Below, piece by piece: positions 46,034 to 54,852 of a stretch of DNA of 64,000 bases (position 1 is the first letter of the stretch; each line of letters begins with the position of its first letter). Under the pieces are notes generated by a model. The model had not been told where the DNA came from. It ran no database searches and saw only the letters and a program-made list of their open reading frames with translations. The position numbers and the translations under genes were made by a program. The DNA is from G963663495 sp963663495. Lineage in GTDB: Bacteria; Bacteroidota; Rhodothermia; Rhodothermales; Bin80. The stretch lies in NCBI GenBank assembly GCA_963663495.1, contig OY760427.1, forward strand, positions 1,178,001 to 1,242,000, written 5' to 3'.

Positions 46034-46384
46034 TTGCAGCATACACATGGTTTGGTCAGAAGTGAGGTATCCGTAACCGGAGATGTACGGTATGAAGAAG
46101 TCAGACGACAGCGCAGTTGGTGAAAAATTACCAAATCAGTGCAATATGGAGGCCCATTCGGACGGAGTTTGGCTGCAGTAAAGGGGCAGGTGACTCGCGC
46201 CTTGATTTGTGGCACGATACGCATAACGCTACACGCACGATGCCGTTGTAACAAGCCTTTCATTCGTCCGCTGCGCGGAGAGATAGCCTACCATGTTTTC
46301 TGCACCCTACATGGGTTGCAACGACAGGCAACTCTCCTTTCACTACTTTCGTACCCCACTGCTGTAGAGCTGTACTGTCGCCCC
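46034..46384. other. Gap holding a group II intron fragment
   Basis: 351 bp without a gene. Positions 46065-46118 match 49760-49813 of the group II intron almost exactly (CGTAACCGGAGATG, then GGTATGAAGAAGTCAGACGA), covering the junction of the intron leader and the start of its ORF. The rest shows nothing recognisable and should contain the promoter for the repeat protein at 46385. Confidence 0.7.
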
Positions 46385-48115
46385 ATGCGCAAGACTAAAG
46401 GACTCATCAGAGTGCAAATCGCTGCGCTGTTTGTTCTCGCGGGACTTGTGATATACCGCGTGATCAGCGGGCCTGAACCGCCAAGTGGATTGGTGGTGTT
46501 TGCCGACATTGGCCTCCGCCAGCTTCGCCACCAAGCCATCCAGGTGGACGCCGGAACAGAAGTAGTTGTCCATGCAACAGGGTCTGTTGATCGTTTAGGA
46601 TCACCAGGTCGGCTAGCCGCTTATGCATGGATCCTGAAGCATTCAGATCTACGCCCTACATGGGAAATGAATGCGGCTAACCTAGAGGCAGGAAAGGGGT
46701 CAATCGTTCATGTTAAGGCTGACACTTTTGCACTAGCCCCGGGTCGGTACGATATATTCTATGCGACCTTTGGGCCGGATCTCCGTAGCAGGCTTTCTTG
46801 GCGCAATGATCGGCGCAGTTGGATGTTTGTGTTGAGTCCGATAAACGATGATGCCTCCATAAAGGTGCTAGCAGCGGCGCCACCACCACGGCCTGGAGCA
46901 TTGTGGAAACCTGCACCGCTGGGCAGTAATGAGCGAGTGGAGCAACTTCTTGTAGTTCGTGAGAGAACGGATGTAAATGTGCTGGCCGTAGGGCAACTCG
47001 GGCGCGCTCCGGGGCATCCGTTGGAAGACTTTGCCTGGATCGAACAGGCCGTACCAGGAACTCGTGTCTGGCAGTTAACCCAAGACAACTCGGAGCCGGC
47101 AGGTGGCTCCGAAGCGAACAGGATCTTCGTCGGATCGGTGTCGCTTTTGCCGGGAATCTATAAAGCCGTTGCACAAACCGGGCATCGCCATGCTTACGGC
47201 GACTGGGAGGCAAATCCCCCGTATGACCCGGCCTCATGGGGCATAACCCTCACGTTGCAGGATTCGGGTGCTGCGGAGCCGTTTGATCCGTGGATCTTTT
47301 CTGAGCCCCTTATACGCTTCGAAGGAGTTGGAGATAACATGCAGTTGCGCGAATCGTTTGAGGTGCATGTACCTACTACCGTAATTATCTACTCAGTTGG
47401 CGAAATCACGCGCCCGGGGCACCGTTATGATTATGCAAGAATGCAGCAGACGCAGCTTGAGGAAGAACGCCTTGTGTGGAGTATGACATGGGACGGCTCC
47501 GTTCATGCAGGAGGTGCCAACAAGAATCGGCGCGAAGTCGCTTTCCTTTCCCTTGATCCCGGTACCTATACGCTGCAGTATATCACCGATGGATCGCATT
47601 CCGCGGAAGACTGGAATGCGTCGGAGCCCGCCTTTCCCGACCGCTGGGGCGTCAGCCTGTTTCCCTTGATCAGAGAGAGGATTGAAGAAAGCATATCGTT
47701 AGTGGCAGCACCTTTGGATGCCGACCGGCCTATCTTGGTGAGTTGGACACAGCTTGGCGGATCCGTGCGTGAGTCCCATGCTTTCAAGCTGACTCGGCGG
47801 CACAGAATCCATATACTTGCTATCGGAGAAATAACGGGGAATAAGCAATATGACTACGGATGGATTATAAACCTTGATCGTGGAGAGACGGTTTGGGAAA
47901 TGACCTTGGATAACACCTTGCACGCCGGCGGCGGCGATGAAAATCGCCGGTTCGAAGGGAATGTGGAACTGGAGGCAGGAGACTATATCGTCTATTTTGA
48001 GACCGATGGTTCGCACCACTACGGCAGCTTTATTGATGGACCTGATGATCCAGATTCGTGGGGTATCACGGTGAAGTATGCCGCCGGTTCAACGCCAGAA
48101 CTCGGGCGATGGTAG
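46385..48115 (+). CDS. Envelope protein with four internal repeats, family not recognised
   Basis: About 576 residues. One N-terminal membrane anchor or signal (VQIAALFVLAGLVIYRVISG), then four ~125-135-residue repeats. Each begins with a strand such as VNVLAVGQLGR or IHILAIGEITG, has an aromatic Y-DYGWI or EDFAWI step, a VWEMTLDN-HAGG-N-R segment, an L-PG-Y strand, and closes with a DP-SWGI-L motif. Repeats 2-4 are clearest; the first is diverged. The beta-rich pattern recalls PPC-like periplasmic domains but I do not recognise the family. The start at 46385 gives a signal anchor; the frame is open upstream to 46139. No operon partner. Confidence 0.75.
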   Translation: MRKTKGLIRVQIAALFVLAGLVIYRVISGPEPPSGLVVFADIGLRQLRHQAIQVDAGTEVVVHATGSVDRLGSPGRLAAYAWILKHSDLRPTWEMNAANLEAGKGSIVHVKADTFALAPGRYDIFYATFGPDLRSRLSWRNDRRSWMFVLSPINDDASIKVLAAAPPPRPGALWKPAPLGSNERVEQLLVVRERTDVNVLAVGQLGRAPGHPLEDFAWIEQAVPGTRVWQLTQDNSEPAGGSEANRIFVGSVSLLPGIYKAVAQTGHRHAYGDWEANPPYDPASWGITLTLQDSGAAEPFDPWIFSEPLIRFEGVGDNMQLRESFEVHVPTTVIIYSVGEITRPGHRYDYARMQQTQLEEERLVWSMTWDGSVHAGGANKNRREVAFLSLDPGTYTLQYITDGSHSAEDWNASEPAFPDRWGVSLFPLIRERIEESISLVAAPLDADRPILVSWTQLGGSVRESHAFKLTRRHRIHILAIGEITGNKQYDYGWIINLDRGETVWEMTLDNTLHAGGGDENRRFEGNVELEAGDYIVYFETDGSHHYGSFIDGPDDPDSWGITVKYAAGSTPELGRW

Positions 48116-48300
48116 CGCCTGTAGCGGATTACGATGCGCCAACTCCGAGGAGCACTCGGGTGGGGTGGCGGACCAAGCGGGGAATGTCCTTACGTTGAGG
48201 TACCGTAGGGTCAACGTTGCCATCAGTGCGTGAGCGCGGTTACGGTAAATCCTGAACAGGGCTGTGGGCGTCTAATCCGGGTGACTCGCGAGGCAAGGAT

Positions 48301-48390
48301 GCCGGTGGGGTCGCGGTGATTGACATCGGGACCAATACCGCCAAGTTGCTCATCGCCAGTTTTGATGCTACCGGAGGCTTGGAGGTGGCG
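48301..48390 (+). pseudogene. ppx/gppA-type phosphatase, 5' stub
   Basis: A short frame reads AGGVAVIDIGTNTAKLLIAS then FDATGGLEVAA, the N-terminal phosphate-binding segment of exopolyphosphatase/pppGpp phosphatase (VIDIGTNTxKLLI). It breaks off exactly where the inverted IS256 relic starts at 48391, and no later part of the gene is found downstream, so the gene was cut and lost. Confidence 0.65.
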
Positions 48391-48472
48391 GCGTGCCATT
48401 CCTTGTTGGTTGAAAAAGTGATTCTTGGTTCGGTGTTGGCTTGGGTTTCCTAAGCCTTTTCACCATACGGAT
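48391..48472 (+). repeat. IS256-type element relic, terminus only
   Basis: Inverted copy of the outer ~80 bp of the element at 1-948 (GCGTGCCATTCCTTGTTGG inward to CTTTTCACCATACGGAT), nearly identical. It is cut off by the MITE at 48473. The 1-948 locus also has this terminus directly beside a TnpB-family module. Confidence 0.85.
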
Positions 48473-48639
48473 GGGAGTATAGCTGACTGCCCGCGCGTTA
48501 AATTGTTGAAATAATTGCAGTTTGTTCGTGAAAAGCGGGAACCGATTATGAAAAACTGGCGAAAGCCATCCTGTCTGCACCACCCAAGCACAAAAAGTAA
48601 CTCCTGCGAAAACGCGTGGCACTCAGCCATATAACTCCC
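48473..48639 (-). repeat. 167-bp MITE with long inverted repeats (TnpB-element left module alone)
   Basis: Ends are GGGAGTATAGCTGACTGCCC (left) and the complement of GGGAGTTATATGGCTGAGTG (right), an imperfect inverted repeat of about 26 bp. Read on the minus strand the body is the same ~170-bp left module found in the TnpB elements, but with a complete terminus where those merge into linker and tnpB. No coding capacity. Flanking octamers (ATACGGAT, TTACCTAA) do not match. Confidence 0.85.
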
Positions 48640-48661
48640 TTACCTAAACAGGTGTTTTGCC

Positions 48662-49568
48662 GTGCGTTGTGGAAAGGCGCCTTCCTGTGGCGGGTGCGAA
48701 TACCACCCAACAACTGTCGCTCCGGTTGGTAGCGGCTACAGCGTATTATGGAGGTAGAGACATGGCATGAAGCACTGTGGCTTACAGTCTACAAGCGTAG
48801 CTTAGCAGCGATACGGGCCGGAATGTGAGTGAACGCTGTGCGTGTGCTAAGAAGAGAAATGGAGTACGCCAGGCTAACTGGCAAGGATATAGCGGGTGGA
48901 AGTCCCGTAATATGAAGCAAGAACCAAGCACATATTTCCGCGAGCCGTGCGCGGTCACTCGTGAGGGTGGACGTGAAGTGTCGGTAGCGGCGCATATGGC
49001 CAGGGATATTGAGCAACGAAAGATGTGTCGTTCGGGTCGCCGAGATTATCGGTGCGGTCGAAGGCAATATGTTCGTCATCGTTATGGTGAGAGGGCGGAC
49101 AGGCCCGCGGTGTCTAAGACCCCATGGACGTATGTACATATCCTGCCGGGACCTGGGAGATCTTTTCAACGCCCAGCGCCAAGGGCGGGGTCGCCGAAGC
49201 GTAGGCGAAATGCTGATCGGAGGATGTACGTTGAAGAGAAGTCTGATGCGATGATAGTAGCGATGAAGCTGGCGAACAAAGCATGGAAGACCATGTGGCG
49301 GAGTTGGTGGAGCGAAGCGTCGCACCCGAGGGGAAACCGTAGTTCCCGGCATGCACTGGACGCAGAACCAGGTTCGTATGCAACATGGCACGCACTGGAC
49401 ACAGAGCTAGGTTCGTGTGCCAGGGGAAGGTGCGGTTACGGCAACGGACCGGTTTGCTGGTCTGTTAACGTCATGCGCGGTGGCGCGACCCAAGGGAAGA
49501 GCCGGATGCGTTAGCGCGCACGTCTGGATCTGTGCGGGGCCTCCGGGGAAACCCGGGGGCTACCGCGA
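48662..49568 (+). mobile_element. Group II intron copy 1, ORF deleted
   Basis: It ends with a recognisable domain V (49499-49533) and a domain VI hairpin closing in GGCTACCGCGA (about 49568). Positions 49018-49340 match 49565-49890 of copy 2, through the first codons of the intron ORF; the match then jumps past the reverse transcriptase to the 3' domains. So this is an ORF-less derivative. The 5' end is put at GTGCG (48662), a group II-like start, but is uncertain by about 200 bp. Confidence 0.65.
49499..49533 (+). ncRNA. Group II intron domain V (copy 1)
   Basis: GAGCCGGATGCG pairs with CGCACGTCTGGATCTG-type sequence, with the AGC catalytic triad at the 5' side. The tetraloop is not a GNRA type (TTAG region), so this copy may be splicing-impaired. 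Immediately followed by a domain VI-like hairpin. Confidence 0.65.
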
Positions 49569-49774
49569 GAAAGACTTCTTGTTCGGGTTGCCGAGGCTCT
49601 TCCTTTGGTCGAAGGCAACATGTCTGTCATCGTTATGGTAAGACGGCGGACAGGCCCGCGGTGTCCGAGACCCCATGGACGCACGTACATACCTTGTCGG
49701 GACCTGGGAGGTCTTCATACTGTCCTGCAGTCGTGCGGGACCGCGAAGGAAAGGTGGAGACACCGTAACCGGAG

Positions 49775-51145
49775 ATGCACGGTATGAAGAAGTCAGACGA
49801 CAGCATAGTAGCGATGAATGCTGCGAACAAAGGGGACGATACCCTGGCGGAGCAGCGGGAGCGAAGGCTGTCGCCCGAGGGGAAATCGCGAGATCCTACC
49901 ACGCACCAGGCGCAGAAATGGGTTCGCGTGTCACAGGGGAAGGAGCGGTTACGGGAGTTCGTGAAGCGAAACCCAGAGGAGCGTCTCACGACGTTACTGC
50001 ACCGTGTCAGCATGGAAGCGCTTAGGACCGCCTTCCACGGGCAGAAGTGTGAAGCGGCACCGGGAGTGGATGGTATGACATGGGAGAGGTACGCGTAGGA
50101 TTTGGAGGACCGTATGACGGACCTTCACCGACGTGTACATACAGGAGCGTACCGGGCGACCCCGTCCAAGCGGGTAGAGATACCCAAGCCGGACGGAGGT
50201 ACACGACCGCTTGGCATGGCTGCACTGGAGGACAAGATCGTCCAGAGGGCTGTGGTGGAACGTATACTGACTCCGATTTTCGAGGAGGAGTTTGTGGGTT
50301 TCAGCTATGGGTTCCGGCCGAAGCGCAGCGCGCACGACGCGTTGGATGCTTTGGCATACGTGATAGAGCGTCGCAAGGTCAACTACATTGTGGACGCCGA
50401 CATTCGCAAGTTCTTTGACACGGTAAACCAGGAGTGGCTTATCCGCTTCTTGGAGCATCGTATTGCGGATAAGCGGGTGATTCGGTTGATCATCAAGTGG
50501 TTGAAGGCGGGCGTGATGGTAGATGGGATGTGGCGGGATAGTGAGGAGGGTACACCGCAGGGTGCGGTGATTTCCCCTATACTGGCCAACATTTATCTTC
50601 ATTACGTGTTGGATCTTTGGACCGATGCATGGCGCAAGTCACAGCGGAGTGCGGGGGAGGTCTACATCATTCGTTATGCGGATGATTTCGTGGTGTGTTT
50701 CCAGTACGAGGGGACAGCGCAACGTTATCTGCGTGCACTGCGGGATCGGCTTGATACGTTCGGGTTGAGACTGCATCAGAGGAAGACTCGTCTGATTGAA
50801 TTCGGGCGGTTTGCCGAGGAAGATCGCAGGAAGCGTGGTGAGGGTCGACCGGAGACATTCGACTTTCTGGGATTTACGCATTACGGTCGTAGAGATCGGA
50901 GGGGGCGATTTAGTCTTGGTCGTAAGCCGATAGCCAAGCGTATGGCTCGTTTTCTGAAGCGCGTGAAGGGGCAGCTGATTCGTCGCATGCACCGTCCGGT
51001 GCATGCGACGGGGAAATGGTTGGGGCGGGTGCTCAACGGATGGTTGAATTACTATGCCGTACCGACGAGTTACCGGTACCTTGCGAGCTGCTACATCCGG
51101 CTGTACAGGCGGAGGCTCCAAACCACCGGCTGCTGCGTTGTTTAA
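49775..51145 (+). pseudogene. ltrA: Group II intron reverse transcriptase/maturase with in-frame TAG
   Basis: Two frames in the same register separated by one TAG at 50096-50098: the N-terminal part ends GVDGMTWERYA and the second continues DLEDRMTDLHRRVHTGAYRA. Reverse transcriptase motifs are intact: KPDGGTRPLG, GFSYGFRPKRS, DADIRKFFDTV, GTPQGAVISPILANIYL, YADDFVV (catalytic YADD), and the thumb/maturase region with GRVLNGWLNYY. There is no HNH endonuclease domain. The C-terminus (RRRLQTTGCCVV) is unlike relatives and may reflect a late frameshift. Only the single stop would have to be read through or reverted for a nearly complete protein. Confidence 0.85.
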
Positions 51146-51603
51146 GAGACAGGGTGGTGAGCGAGACCGGAAAAGGCAAAGGTATGACTTTGTCAGGTAC
51201 GCGCCACGGAGTTCAATGCAAATGAACCACTGCTGAAGTGTCGAAAATTGTTAGACGATGTCTAAACCAGCGGGATCTCTGGTCTGCTGGGACAAGCTTG
51301 GCGGGAGCCTGTCTATTGGCCAAGTGGCATCCGGCATGCAGGTGGCAAGACCGTGGATTCAGGCCTTTACATGGAACTTGGGAACCTGTCGTCCTGCTGT
51401 AAAGGGAGACTCGCAAGCGGAGACCCCGTGAGCGATTGAGTACCGACGCAGGGCACAGGGGCGGAGCAGTCCGTAGTAGTGTGGAAGGGCTTGTAATGAG
51501 TCTCGAGCTAAGGGGCTGCCCTGAGCGGTGTGGGACATTGGAGCAACCCGAGAGGGGAGGACTCTGATGGCACGCATGAGACCGTATTGCGATGGTTGCT
51601 TAG

Positions 51604-51641
51604 GAGCGCTGTATGAGGCGAGAGTCTCACTTACGGTTCTG
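51604..51641 (+). ncRNA. Group II intron domain V (copy 2)
   Basis: GAGCGCTGTATGAG pairs with CTCACTTACGGTTCT, capped by a GAGA tetraloop, with the AGC triad at the 5' base. This is the best-conserved ribozyme element and fixes the orientation (plus). Confidence 0.85.
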
Positions 51642-51679
51642 TGGGGACTTGGGGGTGCAATTCCCTTGGGCTACCCGAC

Positions 51680-52524
51680 AATGTTCCGATTATCCTACCC
51701 CAAAACCCATGTGTTTTATCCCCGAAGGCGCTGATTGCTGACTGCACTCAGCCGCCTAGACGATAGGCTGCACACCACTCCGCAATTCCCATATCTGCAC
51801 GCCAAACCCGGCGTAAGATCACCTTGCGCCAAGCTCTACAAGCGGACTGCGCAGACCAACGCCAGGCCCGCTGTGCCATGTACTTCACCGGACGTATCCT
51901 TACTTTCTAGGCAATCCCGGCTAGATCGATTCCAAAAGGACGGATTTAGGCCGAATTGCCCCTTTGGGAGGGGGAAACGAGAAAATTGGAGACGAAAGTC
52001 AGTGTGCTTCCAGACAGGATGGTGAATTCTAGGTGATACCTCGTGGCGCCATGTGCTTGCACAATCGCTTTTGGATCTCGCGCGCCTTTCTTAGCCAGCG
52101 AAACTTGTTGGTGGAGCGTTGGGCCGCCTCGGCGTCACGAATGTTGCGGGCGAGGGGTATCCGCCTTAGCCTTGGGCAGTGTTGGCAGGCATTTTGCCGT
52201 TCTTGGTAGGCTCCAGGATGATAATGGTTTGGCGTGCAGATCAGACGGCACAGAAGCGCTCCAACGTGGATCCGGCGGATGCGCTGCGTGTATGCACGAC
52301 CGGGGCTGTGTGCTTTCTCTGCCCGGTGTAGCGAGGGAGGATGGCGATGATTTCCATGGCTTGCCGCGGTATGCGCTCCGTAGTTGGCGTACACGACATG
52401 GCATTCTTGATCTTAGTATGCGCAGATGGAAGGGCGCGTGCTGTCTGCTTCGGTGTGCTAAGCCACTGGGATCAGGGCCGCGACCGTCCATGCAGTTTGT
52501 GACACGATTGGGGGTGCACCGAGC
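51680..52524. other. Gene-free stretch between group II introns and mrp
   Basis: About 845 bp. Open frames on both strands have low-complexity or Cys/Arg-rich translations that match no family I know. It may contain remains of the gene that received the introns, but nothing is recognisable. The promoter of mrp should lie at its right end. Confidence 0.45.
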
Positions 52525-53583
52525 ATGACCAGGAAAGATGTCCTTCGTGCCCTGAGCGCCATCGTTGATCCGGAGCGAAAACACGACATTGCCAGACTTG
52601 GCATGGTGCGTGACATAAAGGTGGACGATGGCCGCGTATCCTTCTCGGTACATGTTGGCAGGCCAGGCAGCCCCTTGGCACGGACGGTTGCGGATGAGTG
52701 CAGGGCAGCCATCCGGGCGGCATCTTCCGCGCCGCCACAAATTGATGTGCATGTCGTAACGGGTACAGGCAAAGCGCCGCTTCGAATGGGTGCGTCTTTC
52801 ATGGTGGCGGTGGCCTCAGGTAAGGGCGGAGTAGGAAAGAGTACGGTCGCAGCTAATCTGGCCGTGGCACTGGCACAGGAAGGGTACAGAACAGGACTGG
52901 TAGATACGGACATTTACGGTCCAAGTGTGCCGACCATGTTTGGCGTTGAAGGATTACGGCCCCGCGTTAACGCGGAAAAGAAGATCATTCCACTGGAAAT
53001 CCATGGTGTACGGCTGCTGTCCATGGGATTGCTCGTGGACGCATCTGAAGCCGTCATATGGAGAGGGCCTATGGTATCGAGCGCGGTACGCCAGTTCCTG
53101 GGGCAGACGGAATGGGGGGATCTGGATTTTCTGATCCTTGACTTGCCTCCGGGGACGGGAGACATTCAGTTAACCATCGTGCAAACCGTGAAGCTGGCAG
53201 GTGCAGTGATTGTGTCAACACCGCAGCCAGTGGCGCTGGCCGATGCCAGGAAAGGTGTCACCATGTTTGAAAAGGTTAACGTACCCATCCTGGGTATGAT
53301 TGAGAATATGGCATACTTTGCGCCGCCCGACCTACCGGACCGGCGTTACTATCTTTTCGGTAAGCACGGTGCTCGAAAGCTAGCAGGCGACATGAATGTT
53401 CCGTTTCTCGCGGAAATACCGTTGGAGCAGCACGTCAGGGAATCGGGGGACAATGGGGTCCCGGTTGTGGTTGCCGCACCGGAGAGTGCGTGTGGAAGTG
53501 CCTTTCGAATGGCGGCCCGTGGCTTGGCCGCCCAGTTGGCGAAAAGATCAGAGTCGGCCGTGCCGATCATCAACTACCGATAG
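52525..53583 (+). CDS. mrp: Mrp/NBP35-type iron-sulfur carrier ATPase
   Basis: 352 residues. Residues 1-90 form a MIP18/DUF59 domain (ALSAIVDPERKHDIARLGMV), followed by the P-loop ATPase: deviant Walker A GKGGVGKST, DTDIYGPSVPTMFG, and DLPPGTGDIQLT. It is an Fe-S cluster carrier or scaffold in the cytoplasm. The usual CxxC before the C-terminus is absent: ENMAYFAPPDLPDRRYYLFG occupies the place where others have CPHC. The same variant is familiar in Bacteroidota Mrp proteins. A NifU-like gene 33 bp downstream supports a role in Fe-S assembly. GGGGGTG precedes the ATG. Confidence 0.93.
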   Translation: MTRKDVLRALSAIVDPERKHDIARLGMVRDIKVDDGRVSFSVHVGRPGSPLARTVADECRAAIRAASSAPPQIDVHVVTGTGKAPLRMGASFMVAVASGKGGVGKSTVAANLAVALAQEGYRTGLVDTDIYGPSVPTMFGVEGLRPRVNAEKKIIPLEIHGVRLLSMGLLVDASEAVIWRGPMVSSAVRQFLGQTEWGDLDFLILDLPPGTGDIQLTIVQTVKLAGAVIVSTPQPVALADARKGVTMFEKVNVPILGMIENMAYFAPPDLPDRRYYLFGKHGARKLAGDMNVPFLAEIPLEQHVRESGDNGVPVVVAAPESACGSAFRMAARGLAAQLAKRSESAVPIINYR

Positions 53584-53616
53584 GCTTTTTTGCCGTAGTT
53601 TTGCTTCCGTACATTA

Positions 53617-53901
53617 ATGGCGAAAATGCGTGTGACTTACACTCCAAATGATGACAAGGAATTGCGTCGTCAGATTGAAAATGGCTTGGATACCATCCGG
53701 CCCTATTTGCAGGCCGATGGTGGCTCGGTAAGATTGCTTGGCATAACACCTGATTTTGTAGTGGAGCTGGAATTGCTCGGAGCGTGCGGTTCCTGCCCTA
53801 TGAGTACGATGACGCTGCGGGCTGGAATTGAGCAGGCACTGAAGCATGCCGTACCCCGGATTACACGTGTTGAAGCAGTAAATAGTTTTTCCGCATATTA
53901 G
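53617..53901 (+). CDS. NifU C-terminal-domain Fe-S scaffold
   Basis: 94 residues, a stand-alone NifU C-terminal (Nfu) domain: IRPYLQADGGSVRLLGI, then the cluster-binding CxxC in LLGACGSCPMSTMTL, then GIEQALKHAVP. It receives or donates a 4Fe-4S cluster and is likely a partner of the Mrp protein encoded just upstream. A TAGTTTTG sequence 10-20 bp before the ATG resembles the Bacteroidota -7 element TAnnTTTG, so it may have its own promoter (inference). Confidence 0.93.
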   Translation: MAKMRVTYTPNDDKELRRQIENGLDTIRPYLQADGGSVRLLGITPDFVVELELLGACGSCPMSTMTLRAGIEQALKHAVPRITRVEAVNSFSAY

Positions 53902-53935
53902 TTTAGTGATACAGACCAACGACGAGGCTTTACAC

Positions 53936-54754
53936 ATGGCTACACAACATAACATCCAAGCACTGAAACAAGAAATCACCACCGCATGGCAGCGATGGGC
54001 TGCGTGTTCAGCTTTGCTTCTCCTAGTAGCATGGCCGTCCGCCGGTCAAATGGAGTTCCAGTATCAGTATGGGCAGCTTGTAAACCCGTTCACCGAGGAC
54101 AAAGCAGGTACGGCAATCATCACTTTTCAGCATGCTGGTGGTTGGAAATACGGCGACACATTCTATTTCATTGATATGCTTGATGATGACCTCATTGATG
54201 GATTCAATGATCTTGAATTCTATGGTGAATGGTATCCGACATTGAGCATTCCCAAGATCCGAGGTAAAACAATGTCGGATGGGATTATTACGGATCTGTC
54301 GCTGGTGGCTGGCCTTAATTTTGATGGCGATGCTAATGTTTTCAAGTGGCTACCGGGTGTGCGACTTTCGTGGAAGGTGCCTGGATTTATTTTTTTCAAC
54401 ACCATGTTTACGGCGGTGGTGGATGCCAGCTATGGTGTTGAAGCGGGGAGTGCGCCGGCGACCGGGAACGGTTTTATGTTTGATGTAAGTTGGCTGTATC
54501 CGATAACCATCGGAAGTCAGCAGTTCGCGTTCACGGGACACGCTGAATATATCAGCGGGGTAGAGGACGAGCTGGGAGCGCAGCTAGAGGCTTGGATTCT
54601 TGCCCAGCCGCAACTGGTTTGGGATTTGGGTGCGGCCTTTGGGGGCGGTGGCGGCCACCTGATGGCAGGTATCGAATATCAATACTGGCGCAACAAGCTT
54701 GGCACAAAAACAAAGGAATCTGCGCTTGAACTCCTCATTATATGGCGCATTTAG
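53936..54754 (+). CDS. Tsx/OmpK-like outer-membrane channel
   Basis: About 272 residues. The signal region contains the hydrophobic core ACSALLLLVAWPSAGQ after a long N-terminus. The mature part is rich in amphipathic strands: EFQYQYGQLVNPF, GDTFYFIDMLDDD, YGEWYPTLSI, GIEYQYWRNKLG, and a terminal ALELLIIWRI. This pattern recalls nucleoside-specific channels (Tsx/OmpK). The start at 53936 is supported by GAGG 8 bp upstream; a GTG ten codons earlier is in frame. An ammonium transporter gene follows about 100 bp downstream, so a role in nitrogenous solute uptake is possible (inference). Confidence 0.6.
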   Translation: MATQHNIQALKQEITTAWQRWAACSALLLLVAWPSAGQMEFQYQYGQLVNPFTEDKAGTAIITFQHAGGWKYGDTFYFIDMLDDDLIDGFNDLEFYGEWYPTLSIPKIRGKTMSDGIITDLSLVAGLNFDGDANVFKWLPGVRLSWKVPGFIFFNTMFTAVVDASYGVEAGSAPATGNGFMFDVSWLYPITIGSQQFAFTGHAEYISGVEDELGAQLEAWILAQPQLVWDLGAAFGGGGGHLMAGIEYQYWRNKLGTKTKESALELLIIWRI

Positions 54755-54852
54755 TGCGACATATCTGACAGAATTTAGTAACATGTGGCAATTCTTTTTA
54801 GCATCGCATAGAAGGCGGCGCGCCACTGACATTTAATCATAACCCCTTGAAC

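Larger units (their letters stand above)
49570..51679 (+). mobile_element. Group II intron copy 2, reverse transcriptase-bearing, 5' truncated
   Basis: It starts directly after copy 1 with sequence matching copy 1 from about 49018 onward, so roughly the first 350 nt of the ribozyme (most of domain I) are lacking. It contains the reverse transcriptase frame (49775-51145), the 3' domains with domain V at 51604-51641, and a domain VI-like hairpin ending CTACCCGAC (51679). The 5' truncation is what incomplete reverse transcription leaves behind. Confidence 0.75.

Noticed and set aside
51735..52528. Open frames between the group II introns and mrp (plus 51735-52025, plus 52043-52528, minus 52029-52394)
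   Set aside because: Translations are Cys/Arg/Pro-rich without a recognisable domain, overlap each other on both strands and lack ribosome-binding sites.
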